Of a stretch of DNA of 64,000 nt, positions 36,247 through 45,274 are shown piece by piece (the stretch's first letter is position 1; every line of letters begins with the position of its first letter). The stretch lies in assembly GCF_016495405.1 (NCBI RefSeq), contig NZ_CP044522.1, forward strand, positions 620,001 through 684,000, in the 5' to 3' direction. This DNA is from Cobetia sp. cqz5-12 (lineage in GTDB: Bacteria > Pseudomonadota > Gammaproteobacteria > Pseudomonadales > Halomonadaceae). The position numbers were made by a program, and so were the translations under genes. The notes below the pieces were generated by a model. It saw only the letters and a list, made by a program, of their open reading frames with translations, had not been told where the DNA came from and searched no databases.

Positions 36247-36410
36247 GAGGAGTCTCCAGAACGAGGGCACGTCCGATGGAGCGGGGCGCAGGGCTGATCA
36301 ATGGCCAGAAAAGGTCATCAGCAGAGGCGAGTAGCGCTCAAGGAGACGTGCAGGAATGCGCCTACCCTATCAAAGGCAGGCACTGCTTCCCCAATACGAA
36401 TTCGTTCGAA

Positions 36411-36454
36411 CGTTATATGCCATCGAGTTATGGCGCTTGTGACGGCTTATAACG
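36411..36454. promoter_or_regulatory. Spaced inverted repeat upstream of cysH-like gene
   Basis: CGTTATA (36411-36417) and TATAACG (36448-36454) are 7-base inverted repeats in the short pabB-cysH gap, adjacent to a TTCGAA palindrome. This AT-rich segment is the only candidate for a CysB-dependent promoter of the minus-strand cysH-like gene; inference. Confidence 0.35.
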
Positions 36455-36461
36455 CAGTCTG

Positions 36462-37913
36462 TCAGCCAAGCGCTTCCATCAGCCGCTGGATCTTGGCCAG
36501 GCTCTCGCGGTATTCGGCTTCTTCCTCGGAGTCGGCGACCAGGCCGCCGCCGCCCCACAGATGCACCTGGCCCTCGGCGATCACCGCCGTGCGGATCGCG
36601 ATGGAGGTATCCATGTGGCCGCGGATATCCAGATAGCCGAGGCTGCCGCAATAGGCGCTGCGGCGCACCGGCTCCAGCTCCTCGATGATCTGCATGGCGC
36701 GAATCTTGGGCGCGCCGGTGATGGAGCCGCCGGGGAAGGCTGCGCCGAGCAGGTCCAGCGCATCGCGCCCTTCCTCCAGAGTGCTGGTGATGGTGCTGAC
36801 GGAATGATGCACGTTGGCGTAGCTTTCCAGTGCGCACAGTGATGGCACCCTGACGCTGCCGGGCGCGGAGACGCGGCCCAGGTCATTGCGCAGCAGGTCG
36901 ACGATCATCACGTTCTCGGCGCGGTCCTTGGGGCTTTCCAGCAGCTCGGCGGCCAGTCGCGCGTCCTCTTCCGGCGTCGCGCCACGTGAGCGGGTGCCCT
37001 TGATCGGCTTGGTTTCGACGGCGCGGTGATTGACCTCGACGAAGCGTTCCGGCGAGACGGAGACGATGGCCATCTCGTCGCCCTTGGCGTCCTGCCAGCT
37101 CAGATAGCCGGCGTAGGGTGTCGGCGTAGCCTGACGCAGTCGCCTGTAGGCATTCCAGCTGTCGCCGCTGCACTGCGCGCTGAAGCGTTGCGTCAGGTTG
37201 ATCTGGTAGCAGTCACCGGCATGCAGGTATTCCATCACCTGACGGAAGCGTTCGCCGTAGCCCTCGCGATCCAGCAGCGCCGCGAAGGGGGTGTCGAGGG
37301 CGAAGTTGACGCTGCTTGGCACCGGTTGCTCCAGCCACTCAAGCACCTGCCGGCGCCGTTGGGGCGAGGCGATCAGCCAGCTCTGCTGGCGCTGATGATC
37401 ACTGATCAATGCCCAGTCGTAGAGACCGAGCCGCGCCCAGGGCAGGGCGATATCATCCTGCGCCTGGACAGGCAGATTCTCCAGCGCGCGGCCGAAGTCA
37501 TAGCTCCAGTAACCCAGCAGACCAGCGATGAACGGCAGGTCCTCGGCGCTCAGATCATGCTGGGCGAGCTCTTCGCCTGCCAGCGTCTGCGGCAGCAGGG
37601 TCAACAGCTGGCGCTGGGCCTCGATCACCGGCAGGCGGGCGAGGCGCTCCAATGCTTCACTGAACTGGCTCAGGTCACGCATCGACTCCGGCAGTGGGCC
37701 GGTGAGCTTGCCGCCATGCGCGCCTTGTTCCAGCACGGCCAGCGGGTCGCTGCTGATGATGTCGAAGCGACCGCCGGCCAGTGAAGGCTGGCCGCTGTCG
37801 AGCAGCACGGCGTCGGGGCGCGTACGCAGGCGTGCGAAGCGCGACAGTGTGGAGGCCTCGTCCTCGGCGGCGAGGGCATAGGGCAGGGCAGTGATTTCGA
37901 GCGAGATGGTCAT
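36462..37913 (-). CDS. pabB: Aminodeoxychorismate synthase component I
   Basis: Chorismate-using enzyme making 4-amino-4-deoxychorismate for folate (p-aminobenzoate) synthesis, with glutamine ammonia from PabA. 483 residues (E. coli 453). The diagnostic PIKGT motif (ETKPIKGTRSRG) separates PabB from anthranilate synthase TrpE, which has PIAGT. Other blocks: CYQINLTQRF, VMIVDLLRNDLGRV, FPGGSITGAPKIRAMQIIEEL and YCGSLGYLDIRG. ATG 37913 is used since the in-frame upstream ATGs lack similarity. pabA is not in the window. Transcribed toward the cysH-like gene with 215 bases between them. Confidence 0.94.
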   Translation of the reverse strand: MTISLEITALPYALAAEDEASTLSRFARLRTRPDAVLLDSGQPSLAGGRFDIISSDPLAVLEQGAHGGKLTGPLPESMRDLSQFSEALERLARLPVIEAQRQLLTLLPQTLAGEELAQHDLSAEDLPFIAGLLGYWSYDFGRALENLPVQAQDDIALPWARLGLYDWALISDHQRQQSWLIASPQRRRQVLEWLEQPVPSSVNFALDTPFAALLDREGYGERFRQVMEYLHAGDCYQINLTQRFSAQCSGDSWNAYRRLRQATPTPYAGYLSWQDAKGDEMAIVSVSPERFVEVNHRAVETKPIKGTRSRGATPEEDARLAAELLESPKDRAENVMIVDLLRNDLGRVSAPGSVRVPSLCALESYANVHHSVSTITSTLEEGRDALDLLGAAFPGGSITGAPKIRAMQIIEELEPVRRSAYCGSLGYLDIRGHMDTSIAIRTAVIAEGQVHLWGGGGLVADSEEEAEYRESLAKIQRLMEALG

Positions 37914-38156
37914 GACAGCTTCCGTTGGCGGACAGGGCATTCTAGGCATCCAGACGCGTTTTGTCCGCCCATGCGTGCGGATTCCGATGAGGGGCTGTCC
38001 TTGTTGGCTTGCCGTTCTCCCGTGCGCTGATTAAGGTGCCTGCCTCTGAACGCCCTGCGCTGTCATCGATGACTGCATTGACGCACGTGCTGACGTTCTC
38101 CCAGTCCGCTTGCCCAGTCTCTTGCCCAGCCCTTGGCAACCCACCGGAGCCCCTGC

Positions 38157-39029
38157 ATGCATCCCGAGTTCGAACATGGCCAGCATCTGCTGGCTCGCCC
38201 TGATCAGACCCTCTTCTGGCAGCGTCTCAAGCGGCATGGCGCCCAGGGTGGGCGTCGACTGCTGATGCTGCACGGCGCGGGTGTGGCCGGCACGCTGACC
38301 TGGGCGCCGCTGGTCGGGCATCTTGCGGCCCATGACGAGTTAATCATTCCTGACCTGCGCGGCATGGGGCAGACGGTGTCACCCGATGGCGGCGAGCCTC
38401 CTTTCACTCTCGAGCAGGTTGTCGAGGACGTGATGGCGCTGATCGAGACCCAGCGCATCACGCATTTCGACCTGATCGGCTACAGCTTTGGCGGGCTGGT
38501 CGCCATGCGTCTCGTCCAGCGACTGCGCGCCGAGCGCCCGGAGGTGAAGATCGGTGACATCAGTCTGCTGGAGCCGGCGCTGCTGGAGCGCGAATGCCAC
38601 GCCACCATGATCCAGGTGCGTGACGGCTACGCCGAGGCGGCGCGCGCCATGCGCGAAGCCCCGAGCCCCGAGGCCGGCATCACCGCCTTCCTCGACCTCA
38701 TCTCGCCGCATCGTACGCGCAACCCGCGTGCCGAGCGCATGATGGTGGCGCGACTGGCACACCGCCACCTGGGCTTCGCCAATGCGCTGGACTGTGTCAC
38801 TCATGCCGTGCGCGAGATCGACCGTGAGGTGCTGCTGGCCGACGTGCTGGCCTCAGGCAGCGAGGTGCGCAGCCTGGTCGGCGGCAAGAGTCCGCAGACC
38901 CTGCGCGACTATCACAGCCTGCTGGCTGAGCGTCATGCGGGCTGGCAATCGCTGGAAATCCCCGGTACCGATCACTCGCTGCCTTTCCAGAAACCCCGCC
39001 GCATCGGCGCGGAGCTCAGCTTCGCATAA
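38157..39029 (+). CDS. Alpha/beta-fold hydrolase
   Basis: 290-residue hydrolase of unknown substrate. Oxyanion HGAGVAG, nucleophile elbow GYSFGG (Ser), and C-terminal His in GTDHSLPF give a complete triad with an Asp in between. PDLRGMGQT is the usual second block. A lid/cap region spans about residues 140-230. ATG 38157 has CGGAG at 38144-38148. It is separate from the methylcitrate genes, with a hairpin behind it at 39081-39116. A dienelactone-, lactone- or ester-cleaving role is possible; none can be chosen. Confidence 0.85.
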   Translation: MHPEFEHGQHLLARPDQTLFWQRLKRHGAQGGRRLLMLHGAGVAGTLTWAPLVGHLAAHDELIIPDLRGMGQTVSPDGGEPPFTLEQVVEDVMALIETQRITHFDLIGYSFGGLVAMRLVQRLRAERPEVKIGDISLLEPALLERECHATMIQVRDGYAEAARAMREAPSPEAGITAFLDLISPHRTRNPRAERMMVARLAHRHLGFANALDCVTHAVREIDREVLLADVLASGSEVRSLVGGKSPQTLRDYHSLLAERHAGWQSLEIPGTDHSLPFQKPRRIGAELSFA

Positions 39030-39037
39030 ATCGCATG

Positions 39038-39048
39038 ATTGTCGACAA
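39038..39048. promoter_or_regulatory. First copy of GntR-type operator (distal)
   Basis: ATTGTCGACAA preceded by ATG, so that ATGATTGTCGACAA (39035-39048) repeats exactly at 39317-39330. It lies 9 bases after the hydrolase stop and before its terminator hairpin. Confidence 0.55.
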
Positions 39049-39080
39049 GCCGGCCGATGAACGGTCTGGCATTGATGCTC

Positions 39081-39116
39081 AAGACGCCCCGTCAGCCTGT
39101 GCTGTCGGGGCGTCTT
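39081..39116 (+). terminator. Terminator after alpha/beta hydrolase
   Basis: Long stem AAGACGCCCCG / CGGGGCGTCTT extended inward past one mismatch, followed by TTCGTCT. Confidence 0.75.
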
Positions 39117-39319
39117 TCGTCTCGGCCGCTACCGACTGGAATGTCTCTGATCTGTCATCGTGTGATGACTGTCATGGCGGCTTTTCAGGCAGTTCCTTCT
39201 TGTTATGACAGCCGTTTATCCAGCGCGTGCCAACGCTCTTACGCCAAAGGTGTAGGGGATTTGGCGGATTGCATCTTGACCCACTCAGGCTCGCTGGCTA
39301 GTCTGGCAGTCATTGAATG

Positions 39320-39331
39320 ATTGTCGACAAT
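39320..39331. promoter_or_regulatory. GntR-type operator of the methylcitrate regulator (proximal)
   Basis: Perfect 12-base palindrome ATTGTCGACAAT, 69 bases before the GntR start. The TTGTCGACAA form is what I associate with FCD-type GntR regulators of prp genes. Confidence 0.7.
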
Positions 39332-39399
39332 GGTGCTGAAAGTCCCTCATCGCCATTGTCCTGCCTCAGCCCCTTGCCCAGCCGGATTGCCTGACCGCC

Positions 39400-40179
39400 A
39401 TGACCACCGATGCCTTTCACAATGCCACCACCGCTCGAAGCCTTGCGCGCGGCGCGACTGCCGAGCAGGCAGGTCACACCGCTTCCGCGACGGCAGCGAC
39501 CCCCGAGGTGCGTACCCTGGCCGAGCGTGTCTTCCACCAGCTGCAGGACGCCATCGTGCGTGGCGAGCTGGCACCGGGCAGCAAGATCACCGAGCCCGGC
39601 CTGGCTCAGGCCTACGGGATCTCGCGCGGACCGCTGCGCGAGGCCATGCGCCGCCTCGAGGTCCATCGTCTGATCGAGCGCGTGCCCCACGTCGGCGCGC
39701 GGGTGGTCAAGCTCTCGATGACCGAGCTGCTGGAGCTGTTCGATGTGCGTGAGGCACTGGAAAGCATGGCCGCCCGTCTGGCCGCACGCCACATGACACA
39801 GGAAGAGGTCGCGCGGCTGCGCAGCGTGCTCAAGACCCACGAACAGCAGTCGGACCTCAAGACCGGCACCGCCTACTTCCAGAAGGAAGGCGATCTGGAC
39901 TTCCACTATCAGATCGTTCTCGGCAGCCATAACCACATGCTGATGACGATTCTCTGTGATGACCTCTATTACCTGGTGCGCATGTATCGCACCCAGTTCA
40001 GCGCCAGTGGCTCGCGTCCGCAGAAGGCCTTCGTCGAGCACCACCGTATCGTCGATGCCATCGAGTCCGGCGATGAGGAACTGGCGGAGTTGCTGATGCG
40101 CCGCCACGTCAGCGCCTCGCGGGAGAACGTCGCCCGCCGCTATGCCGCCACGCTCAAGCAGGAGCAGGGCGAAGAGTGA
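39400..40179 (+). CDS. GntR/FCD family regulator of propionate catabolism
   Basis: 259 residues. After a ~30-residue polar N-terminus comes a winged helix (about 30-95: [43 protein letters not shown]) and a C-terminal FCD ligand domain ([59 protein letters not shown]) with the metal-binding Asp and His residues. It is directly upstream of prpB (73 bases), the usual place of the GntR-type prp regulator. The ligand is probably 2-methylcitrate or 2-methylisocitrate. Palindromes at 39038 and 39320 are its likely operators. Ribosome site weak. Confidence 0.9.
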   Translation: MTTDAFHNATTARSLARGATAEQAGHTASATAATPEVRTLAERVFHQLQDAIVRGELAPGSKITEPGLAQAYGISRGPLREAMRRLEVHRLIERVPHVGARVVKLSMTELLELFDVREALESMAARLAARHMTQEEVARLRSVLKTHEQQSDLKTGTAYFQKEGDLDFHYQIVLGSHNHMLMTILCDDLYYLVRMYRTQFSASGSRPQKAFVEHHRIVDAIESGDEELAELLMRRHVSASRENVARRYAATLKQEQGEE

Positions 40180-40252
40180 GCTGACGCACCGCTCACGACT
40201 TGAACCGACCGAACAATTCCAACCCCGTCATGGGCCCAGCCCGGGAGATGTC

Positions 40253-41164
40253 ATGTCACGCCATCTGAGTTCCACCGCCCTGCCAAGCCCCGGTGCCCGC
40301 TTCCGCGCGGCGCTGGAGGCCAATCGTCCGCTGCCCATCGTCGGCACCATCAATGCCTATACCGCCATCATGGCCGAGCGCGTCGGGCATCAGGCGATCT
40401 ACCTGTCCGGTGGCGGCGTGGCCAACGCCTCCTACGGTCTGCCGGACCTGGGCATGACCAGCATGAATGACGTGCTGGAAGACGCGCGTCGCATCACCGC
40501 CGCCAGCGAGCTGCCGCTGCTGGTGGACATCGACACCGGCTGGGGCGGCGCCTTCAACATCGCACGCACCATTCAGGAGATGGAGCGCGCCGGCGTGGCT
40601 GCCGTGCACCTGGAAGATCAGGTCGCCCAGAAGCGCTGCGGCCACCGCCCCAACAAGGCGATCGTCTCCAGTCAGGAGATGGTGGATCGCATCAAGGCCG
40701 CTGCCGATGCGCGTCGTGATGACAGCTTCTATCTGATCGCGCGCACCGATGCCTTCCAGAAGGAAGGACTCGAGGCTGCCGTGGCGCGTGCCAATGCCTG
40801 TGTCGAGGCAGGCGCCGATGCCATCTTCGCCGAGGCGGTGCATACCCTCGAGGACTACCGTGCCTTCTGCGAGGGAGTCGATGCGCCGATTCTGGCCAAC
40901 ATCACCGAATTCGGCGCCACGCCGCTGTTCAACCAGCGCGAGCTGGGCGATGTCGGCTGCCGGATGGTGCTCTATCCGCTGTCCGCCTTCCGCGCCATGA
41001 ACGCTGCCGCCCTCAGGGTCTACCAGAACATCCATGACAAGGGTGATCAGAAGGATGTCGTCGACGACATGCAGACCCGCATGGAGCTCTACGACTTCCT
41101 CGATTACCACACCTTCGAGCAGAAGCTGGACACCCTGTTCGAGGCCGAAAGCCGCAAGGATTGA
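40253..41164 (+). CDS. prpB: Methylisocitrate lyase
   Basis: Last enzyme of the methylcitrate cycle: 2-methylisocitrate to pyruvate and succinate. 303 residues. Catalytic Cys in KRCGH (127-131), Mg-binding VDIDTGWGG (91-99), [26 protein letters not shown] and the [11 protein letters not shown] and [11 protein letters not shown] blocks are typical PrpB, and the short length excludes isocitrate lyase. ATG 40253 follows GGGAGA. Second gene of the cluster, followed by prpC after 182 bases. Confidence 0.96.
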   Translation: MSRHLSSTALPSPGARFRAALEANRPLPIVGTINAYTAIMAERVGHQAIYLSGGGVANASYGLPDLGMTSMNDVLEDARRITAASELPLLVDIDTGWGGAFNIARTIQEMERAGVAAVHLEDQVAQKRCGHRPNKAIVSSQEMVDRIKAAADARRDDSFYLIARTDAFQKEGLEAAVARANACVEAGADAIFAEAVHTLEDYRAFCEGVDAPILANITEFGATPLFNQRELGDVGCRMVLYPLSAFRAMNAAALRVYQNIHDKGDQKDVVDDMQTRMELYDFLDYHTFEQKLDTLFEAESRKD

Positions 41165-41346
41165 TGCCAGACGCTCGAGACGGACGCCATGTCTCGCATC
41201 AGAAAATCATCGGCTTCACGGGCCGACACTCTCGGCCCGACCGTTTCTCCCTCGCTGGCAGACGCCTGGCCGACGAGGGGCCTGACGCTTTATGCCCTAC
41301 AAGAAAAAGAACAACTCAATGACGTCACTGCCAAGGAGATCGCGCC

Positions 41347-42504
41347 ATGTCAGATACCATCGCCAACCCGAGCACCGCTACTTCGAGCACCAGCGCCCCC
41401 AGTGGTCTTCGCGGCCAGAGTGCCGGTGAGACGGCGCTGTGTACCGTCGGCCAGTCCGGCTCCGGCCTGCGCTATCGCGGTTACGACCTGGAAGACCTCG
41501 CCAGTCACGCAGCCTTCGAGGAAGTCGCCTATCTGCTGCTCAAGGGCAAGTTGCCGAATCGCTCTGAACTGGATGCCTACATTGCGCGCCTCAAGGGGTT
41601 GCGGGGGTTGCCGGACGCCCTGAAGGCGGTGCTTGAGCAGATTCCGGCCAGCGCTCACCCGATGGACGTGATGCGTACCGGCTGTTCGATGCTCGGCAAT
41701 CTGGAGACGGAAGAGAGTTTCGATGAGCAGTCCGACCAGGCCGACCGCATGCTGGCGGTGTTCCCGTCGATCATCAATTACTGGTATCGCTTCAGCCATG
41801 ATGGCGTGCGCATCGACACCGAGACCGATGATGACTCCATCGGCGCGCACTTCCTGCACCTTTTGCACGGCGAGGCCCCCAGCGAGCTGCATGCCGCGGT
41901 GATGAATACCTCGCTGATCCTCTATGCCGAGCACGAATTCAATGCCTCGACCTTCACCGCACGTGTCTGCGCCTCGACGCTTTCTGATCTGCACTCCTGC
42001 GTGACGGCGGCCATCGGCTCGCTGCGCGGGCCACTGCATGGCGGTGCCAACGAGGCGGCGATGGCGATGATCGAGCACTGGCGCTCACCGGAGGAAGCCG
42101 AGCGCGAGATTCTCGGCATGCTGGAACGCCGCGAGAAGATCATGGGCTTCGGCCACGCCATCTACCGTGAGCGTGACCCGCGCAATGCCATCATCAAGGA
42201 GTGGTCTCGCAAGCTGTCCGAGGATGTGGGCGATACGCAGCTCTACGCCGTCTCCGAGCGCGTCGAAGCCGTGATGTGGCGCGAGAAGAAGCTGTTCTGC
42301 AATGCCGACTTCTTCCACGCCAGCGCCTATCACTTCATGGGCATTCCCACCAAGCTGTTCACGCCGATCTTCGTCTGTTCACGCCTGACCGGCTGGGCCG
42401 CGCATGTCTTCGAGCAGCGCGCCAACAACCGCATCATCCGCCCGAGCGCCGATTACACCGGCCCGGAGCACTGCGACTGGCTGCCCATCGAGCAGCGCGA
42501 CTGA
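41347..42504 (+). CDS. prpC: 2-methylcitrate synthase
   Basis: Condenses propionyl-CoA with oxaloacetate. 385 residues, the short PrpC type rather than the ~430-residue GltA. Catalytic residues are in GPLHGGANEAAM (His), MGFGHAIYRERDPRN (His) and the later Asp region of VMWREKKLFCNADFFHA. The N-terminus GLRGQSAGETALCTVGQSGSGLRYRGYDLEDLA (in part) is characteristic. AAGGAG lies shortly before the ATG. The codon bias and neighbours leave little doubt about its role in the methylcitrate cycle. Confidence 0.96.
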   Translation: MSDTIANPSTATSSTSAPSGLRGQSAGETALCTVGQSGSGLRYRGYDLEDLASHAAFEEVAYLLLKGKLPNRSELDAYIARLKGLRGLPDALKAVLEQIPASAHPMDVMRTGCSMLGNLETEESFDEQSDQADRMLAVFPSIINYWYRFSHDGVRIDTETDDDSIGAHFLHLLHGEAPSELHAAVMNTSLILYAEHEFNASTFTARVCASTLSDLHSCVTAAIGSLRGPLHGGANEAAMAMIEHWRSPEEAEREILGMLERREKIMGFGHAIYRERDPRNAIIKEWSRKLSEDVGDTQLYAVSERVEAVMWREKKLFCNADFFHASAYHFMGIPTKLFTPIFVCSRLTGWAAHVFEQRANNRIIRPSADYTGPEHCDWLPIEQRD

Positions 42505-42571
42505 CCCTTTTCTCGGCCAGTCAGCGTGCTGGCCGATCGTTTTCCTGATCGCCTGATGAGTCCGGATGCCC

Positions 42572-45274
42572 ATGAATACCGAGTATCGCAAACCCCTGCC
42601 TGGCACGGCGTCACCGGGTACCCCGGTCGACTACTTCGATGCGCGTGCCGCCGTGGAAGACATCGCCCCCGGCGCCTACGCCGGTCTGCCCTATACCTCA
42701 CGCGTACTGGCCGAGAACCTGGTGCGTCGCTGCCCGCCGGACCAGTTGCGCGACAGTCTCGTGCAATTGATCGAACGCCGCCGTGATCTCGATTTCCCGT
42801 GGTACCCCGCGCGCGTCGTGTGTCATGACATCCTCGGTCAGACCGCGCTGGTGGATCTGGCCGGTCTGCGCGATGCCATCGCCGAGCGCGGCGGAGACCC
42901 GGCCAAGGTCAATCCGGTGGTGCCGACCCAGTTGATCGTCGACCACTCGCTGGCGGTGGAGCACGCCGGCTTCGACAAGGACGCCTTCGCCAAGAATCGC
43001 GCCATCGAGGAGCGTCGCAACGAGGACCGCTTCCACTTCATCGACTGGACGCGTCAGGCCTTCGAGAACATCGACGTGATTCCGCCGGGCAACGGCATCA
43101 TGCACCAGATCAATCTGGAGCGGATGTCGCCGGTGATCGAGTCGCGCGCCGATGAGAAGGGCCATCAGGTCGCCTTCCCGGATACCCTGGTGGGCACCGA
43201 CAGCCACACGCCGCATGTCGATGCGCTGGGCGTGATCGCCGTCGGCGTCGGTGGGCTGGAGGCCGAGAGCGTGATGCTGGGGCGTGCCTCCTACATGCGC
43301 CTGCCGGACATCATCGGCGTGCGCCTCACCGGGCGTCCGCAGCCGGGCATCACCGCCACCGACATCGTGCTGGCGCTGACCGAATTCCTGCGCGCCGAGA
43401 AGGTCGTCTCCTCCTATCTGGAATTCTTCGGCGAAGGCGCGGCCAGCCTGACGCTGGGTGATCGCGCCACCATCTCCAACATGACGCCGGAGTACGGCGC
43501 CACGGCGGCGATGTTCTCCATCGACCAGCAGACGCTGGATTACCTGACCCTGACCGGACGCGAGCCGGAGAACATCGCGCTGGTCGAGCGTTACGCACGC
43601 GAGACTGGCCTGTGGGCAGATGAGAGCGGCCATATCGAGGGCGCGGTGGAATATGAGCGCGAGCTGACCTTCGATCTGTCCTCGGTGGTGCGCACCCTGG
43701 CGGGGCCCTCCAATCCGCACAGTCGCGTGCCGACCAGCGAGCTGGCTGCGCGCGGCATCTCCGGCGTGGTCGAGCATGAACAGGACGAGGACGGGCGTGA
43801 TCTGATGCCGGATGGCGCGGTGATCATCGCCGCCATCACCAGCTGCACCAACACTTCGAATCCGCGCAACGTCATCGCCGCAGGGTTGCTGGCTCGGCGC
43901 GCCAATGCGCTGGGACTGACGCGCAAGCCGTGGGTCAAGACCTCGCTGGCGCCGGGCTCCAAGGCGGTGCAGCTGTATCTGGAAGAAGCGGAACTGCTGC
44001 CGGAACTCGAGCAGCTCGGCTTCGGCATCGTCGGCTTCGCCTGCACCACCTGCAACGGCATGAGCGGTGCCCTGGACCCGGCGATCCAGCAGGAAATCAT
44101 CGAGCGCGATCTCTATTCCACCGCGGTGCTGTCCGGCAATCGCAACTTCGATGGCCGTATCCATCCCTACGCCAAGCAGGCCTTCCTGGCCTCGCCGCCG
44201 CTGGTGGTCGCCTACGCCATCGCCGGCACCATCCGCTTCGATATCGAGAAGGACGTGCTGGGACATGCGCCGGACGGCTCGCCGATCATGCTCAAGGACC
44301 TGTGGCCGAGCGACGAGGAGATCGACGCCATCGTTGGCTCCAGCGTCAAGCCGGACCACTTCCGTCAGGTCTACATCCCGATGTTCGAGGCCCGTCAGGA
44401 TCGCGACGACACGACCAGCCCGCTCTACGACTGGCGCGAGATGAGCACCTACATCCGTCGTCCGCCGTACTGGGAAGGCGGCCTGGCCAGCGCGCCGACG
44501 CTCACCGGCATGCGGGCACTGGCGGTGCTGGGGGACAACATCACCACCGACCACCTGTCGCCTTCCAATGCCATCATGGCCAGCAGTGCGGCGGGCGAGT
44601 ATCTGGCCGCGATGGGCCTGCCGGAGGAGGATTTCAATTCCTACGCCACCCACCGTGGCGATCATCTCACCGCGCAGCGGGCCACCTTCGCCAACCCCAA
44701 GCTGATCAACGAGATGGCCGTGGTGGAAGGGGCGGACGGCAAGCGCGAGGTCAAGCAGGGCTCGCTCACGCGTCTGGAGCCGGAAGGCAAGGTGGTACGC
44801 ATGTGGGAGGCCATCGAGACCTACATGCAGCGCAAGCAACCGCTGATCATCATCGCGGGTGCGGATTACGGCCAGGGCTCGTCGCGTGACTGGGCGGCCA
44901 AGGGCGTGCGGCTGGCGGGGGTCGAGGCCATCGTCGCGGAAGGTTTCGAGCGTATCCACCGCACCAATCTGGTCGGCATGGGCGTGATGCCGCTGCAGTT
45001 CGCCGCCGGTACCACGCGCAAGACGCTGGCACTGGATGGCAGCGAGATCTACGCCGTCGAGGGCGAACCGGCGCCGGGGGCAGCGCTCACGCTGGTGATC
45101 GAGCGCACCGCCGGCGACAAGGCAGGCCAGGTCGAGCGCGTGCCGGTCACCTGTCGCCTCGATACCCGTGAGGAGGTCTCCATCTACTCCGCGGGCGGTG
45201 TGCTGCAACGCTTCGCCGAGGACTTCCTCAACTCACAGGCGCCGGATGAGATGGCGGCGGAGGTATCGGCATGA
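42572..45274 (+). CDS. acnD: Fe/S-dependent 2-methylisocitrate dehydratase AcnD
   Basis: Aconitase-family dehydratase converting 2-methylcitrate to 2-methyl-cis-aconitate (trans form), used with PrpF instead of PrpD. 900 residues, slightly above the usual ~865. 4Fe-4S ligands are in AITSCTNTSNP and CTTCNGMSG. DSHTPHVDALGVIAVGVGG, the swivel-domain GADYGQGSSRDWAAKG and the start MNTEYRKPLPGT match AcnD. ATG 42572 is preferred over ATG 42566 because the family begins at MNT. The stop overlaps prpF by 4 bases (ATGA), so the two are translationally coupled. Confidence 0.96.
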   Translation: MNTEYRKPLPGTASPGTPVDYFDARAAVEDIAPGAYAGLPYTSRVLAENLVRRCPPDQLRDSLVQLIERRRDLDFPWYPARVVCHDILGQTALVDLAGLRDAIAERGGDPAKVNPVVPTQLIVDHSLAVEHAGFDKDAFAKNRAIEERRNEDRFHFIDWTRQAFENIDVIPPGNGIMHQINLERMSPVIESRADEKGHQVAFPDTLVGTDSHTPHVDALGVIAVGVGGLEAESVMLGRASYMRLPDIIGVRLTGRPQPGITATDIVLALTEFLRAEKVVSSYLEFFGEGAASLTLGDRATISNMTPEYGATAAMFSIDQQTLDYLTLTGREPENIALVERYARETGLWADESGHIEGAVEYERELTFDLSSVVRTLAGPSNPHSRVPTSELAARGISGVVEHEQDEDGRDLMPDGAVIIAAITSCTNTSNPRNVIAAGLLARRANALGLTRKPWVKTSLAPGSKAVQLYLEEAELLPELEQLGFGIVGFACTTCNGMSGALDPAIQQEIIERDLYSTAVLSGNRNFDGRIHPYAKQAFLASPPLVVAYAIAGTIRFDIEKDVLGHAPDGSPIMLKDLWPSDEEIDAIVGSSVKPDHFRQVYIPMFEARQDRDDTTSPLYDWREMSTYIRRPPYWEGGLASAPTLTGMRALAVLGDNITTDHLSPSNAIMASSAAGEYLAAMGLPEEDFNSYATHRGDHLTAQRATFANPKLINEMAVVEGADGKREVKQGSLTRLEPEGKVVRMWEAIETYMQRKQPLIIIAGADYGQGSSRDWAAKGVRLAGVEAIVAEGFERIHRTNLVGMGVMPLQFAAGTTRKTLALDGSEIYAVEGEPAPGAALTLVIERTAGDKAGQVERVPVTCRLDTREEVSIYSAGGVLQRFAEDFLNSQAPDEMAAEVSA

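Larger units (their letters stand above)
39030..39399. other. Regulatory region upstream of the methylcitrate cluster
   Basis: 370 bases without a gene. It holds one copy of the TTGTCGACAA palindrome near 39038, the hairpin at 39081-39116, and a second palindrome at 39320-39331. Confidence 0.6.

Noticed and set aside
42698..45208. Minus-strand open frame of ~836 codons opposite acnD
   Set aside because: Same explanation; acnD is unambiguous on the plus strand.
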